From Actinomadura sp. NAK00032 (GTDB lineage Bacteria; Actinomycetota; Actinomycetes; Streptosporangiales; Streptosporangiaceae): a stretch of 64,000 nucleotides of DNA. A program made the position numbers and the translations under genes. Within the stretch, counting starts at the first letter, position 1. Each line of letters begins with the position of its first letter. Below the pieces are notes generated by a model that was not told the origin of the DNA, did no database searches, and saw only the letters and a list, made by a program, of their open reading frames with translations. The DNA lies in contig NZ_CP054932.1 in assembly GCF_013364275.1 (NCBI RefSeq), forward strand, positions 7,068,001 to 7,132,000, in the 5' to 3' direction. Below, piece after piece: positions 39,527 to 47,051 of this stretch.

Positions 39527-39552
39527 GGGCCTTCACCGGCGGAAAGGGCCGG

Positions 39553-41001
39553 TCACATCGGCGGGCGCTGGATCTGGAGCGGGTCGTCGGCGGGCGGCAC
39601 CGCCTGGAAGGTCCGGGCCTGCGACTCGACGCCGGCCCAGCGCTTGACGTCCGCGACCGCCGCGGCCTGCTCGCCGGCGGGCAGCTTGGCGATGAGGCGG
39701 GCGCTGTGGTTCAGGCCGGGCGCGACGTAGACGGCCGAGTCGCGGCTGCCCCGTCCCAGGGTGAACGGCTCGGCGCCCCACGGGTCGTTGGAGCCGTACA
39801 GGAAGAGCATGTGGTTCGAGTTGTGCCGCACCCAGCGGTCGATGTCGCGCATGGCGCGGCCCCGGTCGAACCGCATCGGGATGTCGCGCGGGACGTAGGT
39901 GCGCGGCTGGTAGCTCTCCTCGTAGCGCAGCAGGGGCCGCAGGTGCTTGAACTTGGGCGACGGCCAGCCGAGCTGGGTGCCCGCCTGGTAGTAGTACGGA
40001 ATGTACGGGGCGAGCCCCTGGTCGCTGTAGAACGACAGCCCGGAGATGGTGTCGAGCGTCTTGTAGATCTCGTCGTCGGAGGCGTCCACCGACGGCAGCG
40101 ACGGGCAGTCGGACTGCAGGCTGTACTGCCAGAACGCCCACTCGTAGTCCATCACCGAGTTCTCGAACGCGCGGTCCATCGTGCGCAGGATGGTGAAGGT
40201 CAGGCCCTGCTCGTCGGCGGCGGCCTTGAAGCGCTGGAGCATGGCGGGGCGGCGCTTGAGGAACTCGCGCGCGAGCGCCTTGACGTGGGCGCGGCACTCG
40301 GGGTCGTCCCCGACGGTCCGGAAGAACGCGTCGTAGGCGCGGTCGTCGTTGTTGTCGACGTCGTTGGGCGCGACGTACACGACGCTGCCGTCGACATCAC
40401 CCGGGTAGAAGCGCTTGTGGTAGACGGCCGTCATGCCGCCCTTGCTGGCGCCGGTCGAGATCCACTTGCCCTTGTAGATGGTCTTGAGCGCGCGGATGAG
40501 CCGGTGCTCGTCGGTGGCGGCCTGCCAGATGTTGTCCTTGGACCAGTCGGTCGGCTCGGGGCGGGACGGGGTGAAGTAGCGGTACTCGACCGAGATCTGG
40601 TTGCCGTCCACCAGGGCCGTGGGCTCGGCCGTGAACATCACCTCGGGAGTGTCGTAGCCGCTGGTGTAGAGCACCATGGGCTTGTCCGCCGACTTGTGCT
40701 GCAGCATGATGCGCTGCTCGAACCACTGGCCCCAGGGCTTGCGGTGGTCGACGGGCTGGCGGTATTCGAGCCAGAACCAGCGGACCCCGGGAATCGTCGA
40801 GTCCTTCTCCGTCACCCGCATTCCGCGAATGGCCTTGAGCTGGGCCAGAATGTCGCCGGCCTGGGCCGCACCCGCCTGCGCGGTGCCCACCTGCGCGGTG
40901 CCCGCCTGCGTGGTGATCGCCGCCTGCGCCGCAGTGGCGCCCGCCCCGGTCATTCCGGCGGCGAGCAGCAGTGCCATCGCTCCTTGTGAGACGCGCCGCA
41001 T
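39553..41001 (-). CDS. Exported S28/S37-type serine peptidase (tripeptidyl aminopeptidase-like)
   Basis: From the ATG at 41001, with AAGGGG upstream, the protein has 482 residues and a signal peptide (MRRVSQGAM...LLLAAGMTG...AQA, cleavage near 28). A short Ala/Gly/Gln linker with AQ-type repeats follows. The nucleophile Ser is in STGASKGGMTAVY (about residue 187). YGSNDPWGAEPF and the GLNHSA segment hold the Asp and His. The layout matches Streptomyces prolyl tri/tetrapeptidyl aminopeptidases. It likely feeds on peptides outside the cell. An upstream GTG at 41028 is less likely. Confidence 0.87.
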   Translation of the reverse strand: MRRVSQGAMALLLAAGMTGAGATAAQAAITTQAGTAQVGTAQAGAAQAGDILAQLKAIRGMRVTEKDSTIPGVRWFWLEYRQPVDHRKPWGQWFEQRIMLQHKSADKPMVLYTSGYDTPEVMFTAEPTALVDGNQISVEYRYFTPSRPEPTDWSKDNIWQAATDEHRLIRALKTIYKGKWISTGASKGGMTAVYHKRFYPGDVDGSVVYVAPNDVDNNDDRAYDAFFRTVGDDPECRAHVKALAREFLKRRPAMLQRFKAAADEQGLTFTILRTMDRAFENSVMDYEWAFWQYSLQSDCPSLPSVDASDDEIYKTLDTISGLSFYSDQGLAPYIPYYYQAGTQLGWPSPKFKHLRPLLRYEESYQPRTYVPRDIPMRFDRGRAMRDIDRWVRHNSNHMLFLYGSNDPWGAEPFTLGRGSRDSAVYVAPGLNHSARLIAKLPAGEQAAAVADVKRWAGVESQARTFQAVPPADDPLQIQRPPM

Positions 41002-41174
41002 TGTGCCCCTTTCACGTGGGTTCTCCACATTCGCGTCGCGACACTAGAGGGAGAAGAGGCCCTAAAACGGATTGCTGTGGTGCTTGTTACCTATCCGTGA
41101 CGGCTCGGTTGTCACCGGGCGCGCCAGGACAGAACACCACGCACGCGGGGTCACGCGGAGGGGCGCTCAGAGGG

Positions 41175-41768
41175 TCACGCGGGCGGCGTGAGGGACACCC
41201 CGTCGTCCCACGGGGCCAGGCGTTCGAAGAGGTGCTCGTCGTGCCAGCGCCCGTCCAGGTGGATGTGGCGGCGGGCCGTCCCCACGGCCGTGAAGCCGTT
41301 GTTGCACAGGACGCGCTGGGACGCATGGTTGTCGACCCGCGTAAAGGCTTCGACGCGGTGCAGGCGCAGCGCGCCGAACGCCACGTCCAGGGCCTGCCTC
41401 AGCGCCTCTGTGGCGACACCGTGGCCGGCGTGCGCGCGCGCCACCCAGTAGCCCACGAAGCAGCTCTGGAGCGGGCCGCGCAGGACGTTGTTGAGCGTGA
41501 TCCGTCCGGCGATCTCGCCGTCGACCAGGATCAGGCCGGGCCACATCTCCCCCACCGCGTACGCCTCGATGAGGTCGTGCGTGTTGTCGCGCTGGCCGTC
41601 GACCGTGAAGTACGCGTCGTCCCGCTCCGGCTCCCACGGGCGCAGGTACTCGCGGTTGTCCCGGCACAGCGCGGCGAGCGCCTCGGCGTCCGCCATCTGG
41701 ACGACGCGCAGCCGCACGCCGGGCTGGGGTCGGTCCAGCGCGGGCGGCGGGCCGGCCAGCGCGGTCAT
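41175..41768 (-). CDS. GNAT acetyltransferase (RimJ/RimL-like)
   Basis: This 197-residue protein is of the ribosomal-protein Ser/Ala acetyltransferase type. LRPWEPERDDAYFT near residue 43, GYWVARAHAGHGVATEALRQALD (motif A) and HRVEAFTRVDNHASQRVLCNNGF (motif B) are hallmarks. RimJ/RimL relatives acetylate protein N-termini, but many act on small molecules. It overlaps the upstream thioesterase gene by 4 bases, so the two are coupled. Confidence 0.88.
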   Translation of the reverse strand: MTALAGPPPALDRPQPGVRLRVVQMADAEALAALCRDNREYLRPWEPERDDAYFTVDGQRDNTHDLIEAYAVGEMWPGLILVDGEIAGRITLNNVLRGPLQSCFVGYWVARAHAGHGVATEALRQALDVAFGALRLHRVEAFTRVDNHASQRVLCNNGFTAVGTARRHIHLDGRWHDEHLFERLAPWDDGVSLTPPA

Positions 41769-42196
41769 GCGCCCGGCACCACGTAGCGTCCGATGAACTC
41801 GCGCTCCTGCGGCGTGAAGCGCCGCAGCCGGTTCGCCTCCACGTCGAACGCGACGAGCGTCGAGGTCGCCACCGCGTACACGTTCTCGTCGTCGCGCACC
41901 TCGTAGCCGAGCTTGAACGAGGCGGCGCGGGCCTCGGTCACCCAGGTCTCCACCCGGATCGGGTAGACGGTCGGCAGCAGCGGCAGCCGGTAGTCGATCT
42001 CGTGCCGCGAGATCACCATGCCGCGCACGGGCTCCTCGCCCTTGCGCACCGGATCGCCGTGGAACATCTCCAGCCGGGCGTCCTCCAGGTAGCCGAGGAA
42101 CTTGACGTTGTTCACATGGCCCTGGGAGTCGATGTCGCCGAACCGGATGTTGAACTCGTAGACGTGCCGGTACTCGGCCGTAGGCGTCCGCTGCAT
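41765..42196 (-). CDS. Acyl-CoA thioesterase (hot-dog fold, 4HBT family)
   Basis: This 143-residue single hot-dog domain has the catalytic stretch IRFGDIDSQGHVNNVKFLGYLEDAR near residues 17-38, where the Asp of the 4-hydroxybenzoyl-CoA thioesterase motif is present. It hydrolyses acyl-CoA thioesters; the substrate is not predictable. It heads a two-gene unit with the overlapping GNAT. Confidence 0.88.
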   Translation of the reverse strand: MQRTPTAEYRHVYEFNIRFGDIDSQGHVNNVKFLGYLEDARLEMFHGDPVRKGEEPVRGMVISRHEIDYRLPLLPTVYPIRVETWVTEARAASFKLGYEVRDDENVYAVATSTLVAFDVEANRLRRFTPQEREFIGRYVVPGA

Positions 42197-42251
42197 GTCC
42201 TCGCCTGGGGATCGGGGAACCGGGGTCGGCCCGATGTTACCCGCAGCCGAT

Positions 42252-43580
42252 TCAGCCCCTGACGAGGCAGGGGCGCTTGCGGTCGAACGTCCAGCCCGGG
42301 ACCAGGTACCGCATCGCCGCCTCGTCGTCCCGGTCGCCGAGCCCGTGCCGGACGTAGCGCCGGTGCGCCTCCTCCAGCCGCTCCTCGTCGATCTCGACGC
42401 CGAGGCCCGGTGCGTCCGGCAGGCCGACGCGGCCGTCCGCGATGCGGAGCGGGTCCCTGGTGAGGCGCTGGCCGTCCTGCCAGATCCAGTGCGTGTCGAT
42501 CGCGGTGATCTCGCCGGGCGCGGCGGCGGCGACGTGGGTGAACATCGCCAGCGACACGTCGAAGTGGTTGTTGGAGTGCGAACCCCAGGTCAGGCCCCAC
42601 GCCTGGCAGAGCTGCGCCACCCGCACCGAGCCGCGCATCGTCCAGAAGTGCGGGTCGGCGAGCGGGATGTCGACCGCGTCCAGCCGGATCGCGTGGCCCA
42701 GCTCTCGCCAGTCGGTCGCGATCATGTTGGTGGCGGTGCGCAGGCCGGTCGCGCGGCGGAACTCCGCCATCGTCTCGCGTCCCGAATAGCCCAGTTCGGC
42801 GCCGCACGGGTCCTCGGCGTAGGCGAGGACGTCCTTGAGACCGTTGCCGATCCGGACGGCCTCCTGGAGCGACCAGGCGCCGTTCGGGTCGAGGTTGATG
42901 CGGGCGTCCGGGAACCGCTCGGCGAGCGCCCGCACCGCCTCCGCCTCCTCGTCGGGCCGCAGCACGCCGCCCTTGAGCTTGAAGTCGGCGAACCCGTACC
43001 GCTCCTGCGCGGCCTCCGCCTGCCGGACGATCGCGTCCGGCGTCAGCGCCTCCTCGTGCCGCAGCCGGAGCCAGCCGTCCGCGTCCTTCGGGGGCTCCTG
43101 GTAGGGAAGGTCCGTCTTGTTCCGGTCGCCGATGTAGAACAGGTAGCCGAGCATCGGGATGGAGCTGCGCTGGACGCCGTCGCCGAGCAGCGCAGCCACC
43201 GGCACGCCGAGGAACCGCCCCAACAGGTCGAGCAGCGCCGACTCGATCGCGGCCAGCGCGTGGACGGTGATCCGCGTGTCGTGCGTCAGCGGGCCGCGCC
43301 CGCCCGCGTCCAGGTGCCCGAACGCGGCCCGGACGGAGTTCAGGATCTCGTCCGAGCGGCCGACGGGCCTGCCGGTGATCAGCTCCCGGGCGTCCTCCAG
43401 CGTCTTGCGGATGCCCTCGCCGCCCGGCACCTCCCCGACGCCCGTGCTGCCGGACGAGTCGGTCAGCAGCAGCACGTTCCGCGTGAAGAACGGGCCGTGC
43501 GCCCCGCCCAGGTTGAGCAGCATGCTGTCGTGGCCCGCGACGGGCACGACCCGCATGCCGGTGACGACCGGCGTGCTCAT
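42252..43580 (-). CDS. gudD: Glucarate dehydratase
   Basis: This 442-residue enolase-superfamily enzyme dehydrates D-glucarate (and L-idarate) to 5-keto-4-deoxyglucarate. Landmarks include the N-terminal capping domain (TPVVTGMRVVPVAGHDSMLLN), the KxK-type base in FADFKLKGGVL, metal ligands in INLDPNGAW and YAEDPCGAE, and the His in WGSHSNNHFDVSLA. It overlaps the upstream dehydrogenase gene by 4 bases. Together they cover the first and last steps of glucarate catabolism; the middle enzyme, KdgD, is not in the window. Confidence 0.93.
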   Translation of the reverse strand: MSTPVVTGMRVVPVAGHDSMLLNLGGAHGPFFTRNVLLLTDSSGSTGVGEVPGGEGIRKTLEDARELITGRPVGRSDEILNSVRAAFGHLDAGGRGPLTHDTRITVHALAAIESALLDLLGRFLGVPVAALLGDGVQRSSIPMLGYLFYIGDRNKTDLPYQEPPKDADGWLRLRHEEALTPDAIVRQAEAAQERYGFADFKLKGGVLRPDEEAEAVRALAERFPDARINLDPNGAWSLQEAVRIGNGLKDVLAYAEDPCGAELGYSGRETMAEFRRATGLRTATNMIATDWRELGHAIRLDAVDIPLADPHFWTMRGSVRVAQLCQAWGLTWGSHSNNHFDVSLAMFTHVAAAAPGEITAIDTHWIWQDGQRLTRDPLRIADGRVGLPDAPGLGVEIDEERLEEAHRRYVRHGLGDRDDEAAMRYLVPGWTFDRKRPCLVRG

Positions 43581-45088
43581 CGGGGCGCCCCCTGGTAGGC
43601 GATCGGCCGCTGGAACCGCTCGATGGCGAGGCTGCCCACCGACGTCGTGCGCGCGTCGGACGTCGCCGGGTACGGGCCGCCGTGGACCATCGCGTGCCCG
43701 ACCCTGACCCCGGTCGGCCAGCCGTCCCACACGATCCGGCCGGCCAGCCGCTCGACGACCGGCAGCAGCCGCGCCGCGTCGTCCCCGGCGCCGTGGATCG
43801 TCGCGGTCAGCTGGCCCTCCAGGCCCCGCGCCACGTCGACGACCTGGTCGAGGTCGTCGCAGCGGACCACCAGCGAGCAGGCGCCGAAGACCTCCTCCTG
43901 GAGGTCGGGGCCGAAGTCGGCGGCGTCCACCGTCGCCAGCGCGGCGCGGCAGCCGGCCGCCGCGTCCGGCTCCCGGCCGCGGGCGATGACCTCCACGTCC
44001 GGATGCCGTTCGAGCCGTGCGACGCCGTCGGCGTAGGCGCGGGCGATGCCCGGGGTGAGCATCGGCGCCCCCGGGTCGGCCTCGATCGCCTTGGCCGCCG
44101 CGTCCAGGAACGCGTCGAGGTCCGTCCCCCGCACCGCGAAGACCAGCCCGGGATTGGTGCAGAACTGGCCGGCGCCGAGCGTCACCGACCCCGCGAACCC
44201 CTCGGCCAGCTCGCCGGCGCGCGCGGCCAGGGCGTCCGGCAGCAGGAACACCGGGTTGACGCTGCTCATCTCCGCGTAGACCGGGATCGGGACGGGACGG
44301 CCCGCCGCCGCCCGCGCGATCGCCAGCCCCGCCTTCCGCGACCCGGTGAACCCGACCGCCCGCACGCGCGGGTCGGTGACCAGCGCGATGCCGAGCGTGG
44401 GCCCGTCGCCGTAGAGCATCGAGAACACGCCCTCGGGCAGCCCCGCCTCCCGGACGGCCTCCGACACCGCCGTCCCGACCAGCTCGCACGTCCCCGGGTG
44501 CGCGTCGTGCGCCTTCACGACGACCGGGCAGCCCGCCGCCAGCGCGGACGCGGTGTCGCCGCCCGCCACCGAGAACGCGAACGGGAAGTTGCTGGCCCCG
44601 AACACGGCGACCGGCCCCAGCGGCATCCTCCCCTGCCGGATCTCGGGCCCGCCCTCGCCCGCCGGGTCGGTGCTCAGCGTCGGCCGGTCGCCTTCGCGGA
44701 GGCCGTCCAGGGAGCCGGGCGCGGCGGTGGCGCGCAGGTCGGCGGCGAAGAGCCGGAGCTGGCCGGTGGTGCGGCCGACCTCGCCGGTCAGCCGCGCTTC
44801 GGGGAGGCCCGTCTCGGACATCGCGCGCTGGACGAGGTCGCCGGCGAGGGCGTCGAGCCTGCCCGCGATCGACTCCAGGAAGGCGGCGCGCTGCTCGGCC
44901 GTCGTCGCGCGGTAGGCGTCGAAGGCCTGCTCCGCCAGGGCGCAGGCGCGCTCCACGTCGGCCTGGTCGCCGTAGCGGTACTCGGGATCGAGGTCCTCAC
45001 CGGTGCGGGGGTCGACGGCGGTGATCGCCCGCCCCGTGCCGGCGACGCGGTCGAAGCCGATCACCATGCGTCCGGTGAGCTGCGCCAA
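43577..45088 (-). CDS. Alpha-ketoglutaric semialdehyde dehydrogenase (NADP-type ALDH)
   Basis: This 503-residue aldehyde dehydrogenase has the KGSADH/AldH hallmarks. The nucleophile Cys is in AGQFCTNPG (about residue 301), the general base Glu in YAEMSSVNP (about 267) and the cofactor lid in GFTGSRKAG. FGASNFPFAFSVAGGDTASALAAG is the family's nucleotide-fold entry. It oxidises 2,5-dioxopentanoate to 2-oxoglutarate, the last step of glucarate/galactarate breakdown, consistent with the coupled gudD downstream. Confidence 0.9.
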   Translation of the reverse strand: MAQLTGRMVIGFDRVAGTGRAITAVDPRTGEDLDPEYRYGDQADVERACALAEQAFDAYRATTAEQRAAFLESIAGRLDALAGDLVQRAMSETGLPEARLTGEVGRTTGQLRLFAADLRATAAPGSLDGLREGDRPTLSTDPAGEGGPEIRQGRMPLGPVAVFGASNFPFAFSVAGGDTASALAAGCPVVVKAHDAHPGTCELVGTAVSEAVREAGLPEGVFSMLYGDGPTLGIALVTDPRVRAVGFTGSRKAGLAIARAAAGRPVPIPVYAEMSSVNPVFLLPDALAARAGELAEGFAGSVTLGAGQFCTNPGLVFAVRGTDLDAFLDAAAKAIEADPGAPMLTPGIARAYADGVARLERHPDVEVIARGREPDAAAGCRAALATVDAADFGPDLQEEVFGACSLVVRCDDLDQVVDVARGLEGQLTATIHGAGDDAARLLPVVERLAGRIVWDGWPTGVRVGHAMVHGGPYPATSDARTTSVGSLAIERFQRPIAYQGAPR

Positions 45089-45174
45089 GGGTCCGTCCTC
45101 CTCCGTCAGGTCACGTCAAAACGGACCCTAGGAGACGGGAACGATACCTGTCCAACACGAAAAACGCATTGTTC

Positions 45175-45191
45175 GATGCACTCGGAGCATC
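45175..45191. promoter_or_regulatory. Inverted repeat upstream of the glucarate operon
   Basis: GATGC-ACTCGGA-GCATC is a 5-7-5 inverted repeat about 85-100 bases upstream of the dehydrogenase start, reaching the end of the neighbouring gene. Its place suits an operator of the glucarate operon. The half-sites are short, so chance is not excluded. Confidence 0.3.
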
Positions 45192-45828
45192 AATCCTGGG
45201 CGAACGGATCGGTCACCGTGCCGGACGGAAGCGCGGCCGAGGCGCTCTTCAGCAGGGCGACGAAGTCGGCCAGGCAGGTGATGCACCGCGCGGCATGACG
45301 GCTCAGCTCGCGGATCCGCTCGTCGCTGAGCACCTCGTTCGGCGGCGCCAGCTCGCGAACGTGGGTACAGCGCTCCGGGGGCTCGCGCGGCAGCTCCCGG
45401 CGGCCCGCGAACCCGGCCAGCATCTCGTCGATCCGGTCGGCGGCCTCGGGATAGCCGGCGGCATAGGCCTCCGCGTACGCCTGCGCCGCCTCGGTCACCA
45501 GGTGCAGCTCCGCGCGGCCGCAGGCCCCGGCGAGCCGGTCGAGCGTCCGGCCGAGCCGCAGCGCGGCGTCGGCGTGGTCGCCGCCGGCCGCGACCCGGAA
45601 CCAGCGGGCGGCCTCCGCCAGGTCGCCGTCCGCCTCGTGGCGGCAGCCCAGCTCGTACGCGGCCCGGTCGAGCTGCAGCGACGCGACGAACGCCGCGTGC
45701 CGCGCCCGCGCGATGTCGTCGCGCCGCCGGTACTCCTCCTCCACCTCCGCGAGCCCGACGGCGAACTCGGCCTCGGGCATGCCCGCGATCGCGGACGCCG
45801 CGGCGGCGAGGGCACCGTCCAGGGTCAC
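45190..45828 (-). CDS. Sigma-factor partner with C-terminal zinc anti-sigma-like motif
   Basis: The 212-residue protein starts at a GTG that overlaps the sigma-factor stop by 4 bases. The first 145 residues are helical and look Sel1/TPR-like (HEADGDLAEAARWFRVAAGG, then ADAALRLGRTLDRL). Near the C-terminus comes RELSRHAARCITCLADF, an H-x3-C-x2-C set like the zinc anti-sigma (ZAS) signature. In known ZAS proteins this motif lies at the N-terminus, so its position here is unusual. There is no membrane helix. Coupling to the sigma gene supports an anti-sigma or sensor role. Confidence 0.7.
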   Translation of the reverse strand: MTLDGALAAAASAIAGMPEAEFAVGLAEVEEEYRRRDDIARARHAAFVASLQLDRAAYELGCRHEADGDLAEAARWFRVAAGGDHADAALRLGRTLDRLAGACGRAELHLVTEAAQAYAEAYAAGYPEAADRIDEMLAGFAGRRELPREPPERCTHVRELAPPNEVLSDERIRELSRHAARCITCLADFVALLKSASAALPSGTVTDPFAQD

Positions 45829-46301
45829 GCGTCGACCTCCGCCGGCCGCACCCGCCCCGCCAGCCGCCGCCGCGCCCGCTCCACATGCACCGCGGCGGCG
45901 GCCTCGCTCTCGTCCAGGATCTCCGCGACGTCCGGCATCGGGAACTCCAGCAGGCAGCGCAGCGCGACGGCCTCCCGCTGCCGGCGCGGCAGGCTCCGCA
46001 CCGCCGCCATCAGGCCGTCCGGCTCGGCGCCGGCCATCTCGTCCAGCGACGTGCACTGCTCGCGCGCCTTCGCCTGCCAGCGGCGCAGCAGGGTCGTCGC
46101 GATCCGGAACAGCCAGACGCCCGGCTTCTCGCAGGTGACCAGCTCGCCCCAGCCGCACCGCGCGGCGAGCATGCTCTCCCGCGCGACGTCCTCGACCCAG
46201 CGCCCGTCCGCCGTCTGCGCCCGCAGGTACCCGGTGAGCAGCGGCGCCCAGTGCCGGTGGAACGCGGGGAACGACGTCAGCGACTCCCGCTCCGCGTTCA
46301 T
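45825..46301 (-). CDS. ECF-type RNA polymerase sigma factor
   Basis: This 158-residue protein is a minimal ECF sigma factor. Region 2 spans about residues 10-75 (RWVEDVARESMLAARCGW, then GVWLFRIATTLLRR). Region 4 spans about 100-150 (SLPRRQREAVALRCLLEFPMPDVAEILDES). Region 2 diverges from typical ECFs (ARESML where most have a DLVQE-like stretch), so the group is uncertain. It overlaps the ZAS-like gene by 4 bases. Confidence 0.8.
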   Translation of the reverse strand: MNAERESLTSFPAFHRHWAPLLTGYLRAQTADGRWVEDVARESMLAARCGWGELVTCEKPGVWLFRIATTLLRRWQAKAREQCTSLDEMAGAEPDGLMAAVRSLPRRQREAVALRCLLEFPMPDVAEILDESEAAAAVHVERARRRLAGRVRPAEVDA

Positions 46302-46456
46302 CGCGCCGCCCGCCCCGTCATCGTTGACCCGTCCACGAATCTCCTTTGCGGCACACAGGAACTGCTTTCACCCCAGTCTTACGCATAAAAGCGCCACCAG
46401 GGCTCACAATCCCCAACATCCCCCGCCACGATCCCGAGCTCAGTGATCAAAAACAT

Positions 46457-46476
46457 CAATGACCACTAGGTCACTG
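46457..46476. promoter_or_regulatory. 20-base near-palindrome (possible operator)
   Basis: CAaTGACC-ACTA-GGTCAcTG is an inverted repeat with one mismatch pair, centred at 46466-46467 in the low-GC part of the gap. The core TGACC-N4-GGTCA is perfect. It lies 156 bases upstream of the ECF sigma start and 57 bases before the weak plus-strand frame at 46533. Confidence 0.45.
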
Positions 46477-46685
46477 CATCTCGCCCTCCACCTGCACCAA
46501 CACTCCCGACAAAGATCACCAAGAATGGCCCGATGTCCAAAACAGACATTCACCCAACACCACCACGAACCAAATTCGAAAGTGTCAACCAGACGGGAGA
46601 CCTGGAGTTCTATGGGGGCGTGGAAGGCCCCGGATTCCCACCGGCCGTAGCCGACAAGGCCATGCACGGGAACCACGTGAAGACG

Positions 46686-46833
46686 CGAGGCGGCGCTTCG
46701 CCCACCTCCATACGCGCCCAGGCCCGCCCCCAGGCAGCAGTGCATGCCACCGCCGAACGCCAGGTGCGCGAAAAGCTCGCGGCCCGAATCGAGCGGTTCG
46801 CGCCGCCGGGCGTGCACCTGGACGGCCTCCCTC
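46686..46833 (-). pseudogene. Cytochrome P450 remnant (heme-binding region)
   Basis: Read on the minus strand, one frame gives FAHLAFGGGMHCCLGAGL, an excellent match to the actinobacterial P450 heme motif FxxGxHxCxGxxL with its Cys ligand. The sequence that should follow (ARMEVGEA) continues in another frame right after CLGAGL. Upstream, EAVQVH and GGANR, which resemble the preceding P450 segment, also lie in two different frames. So at least two frameshifts are present and only about 50 codons of a 400-codon gene survive. Confidence 0.65.
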
Positions 46834-47051
46834 ACGCCGCTCGGTCGGCAGCGAGGTCGGGAACAGCGTCGGCTCCGTTGCGGCCGTCGCGGTCGCCCCG
46901 GACGTCGCTGCGATCGCACCGGCCCGATCGGCCTCGACGACGCGGCCCTGACCGCCACCGCGTCGCCGGACGGGTCGGCTGGGCGGAAAGCCGAACGGCC
47001 GCGCGGCACCGGTGAAGGTGTCCGCGCGGCCGTCGGGCGTGGTGCGGTGGG

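Larger units (their letters stand above)
46302..47051. other. 750-base gap: low-GC island, palindrome and P450 relic
   Basis: Bases 46302-46620 are clearly less GC-rich than the rest of the window and hold a 20-base near-palindrome. A plus-strand frame from 46533 starts MSKTDIHPTPPRTK, has A-rich third positions early and a weak ribosome site. It runs across the antisense of a cytochrome P450 remnant, so I do not call it as a gene. Bases 46840-47051 show nothing convincing. Confidence 0.55.

Noticed and set aside
46440..47009. Minus-strand 189-codon frame as an intact gene
   Set aside because: It contains the P450 heme motif, but neighbouring P450 segments are in other frames, so it is a relic rather than a working protein.
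46533..47015. Plus-strand 160-codon frame (MSKTDIHPTPPRTK...) as a protein gene
   Set aside because: Its later part is the antisense of a P450 remnant, the ribosome site is weak and codon use is irregular. It is kept only as a finding.
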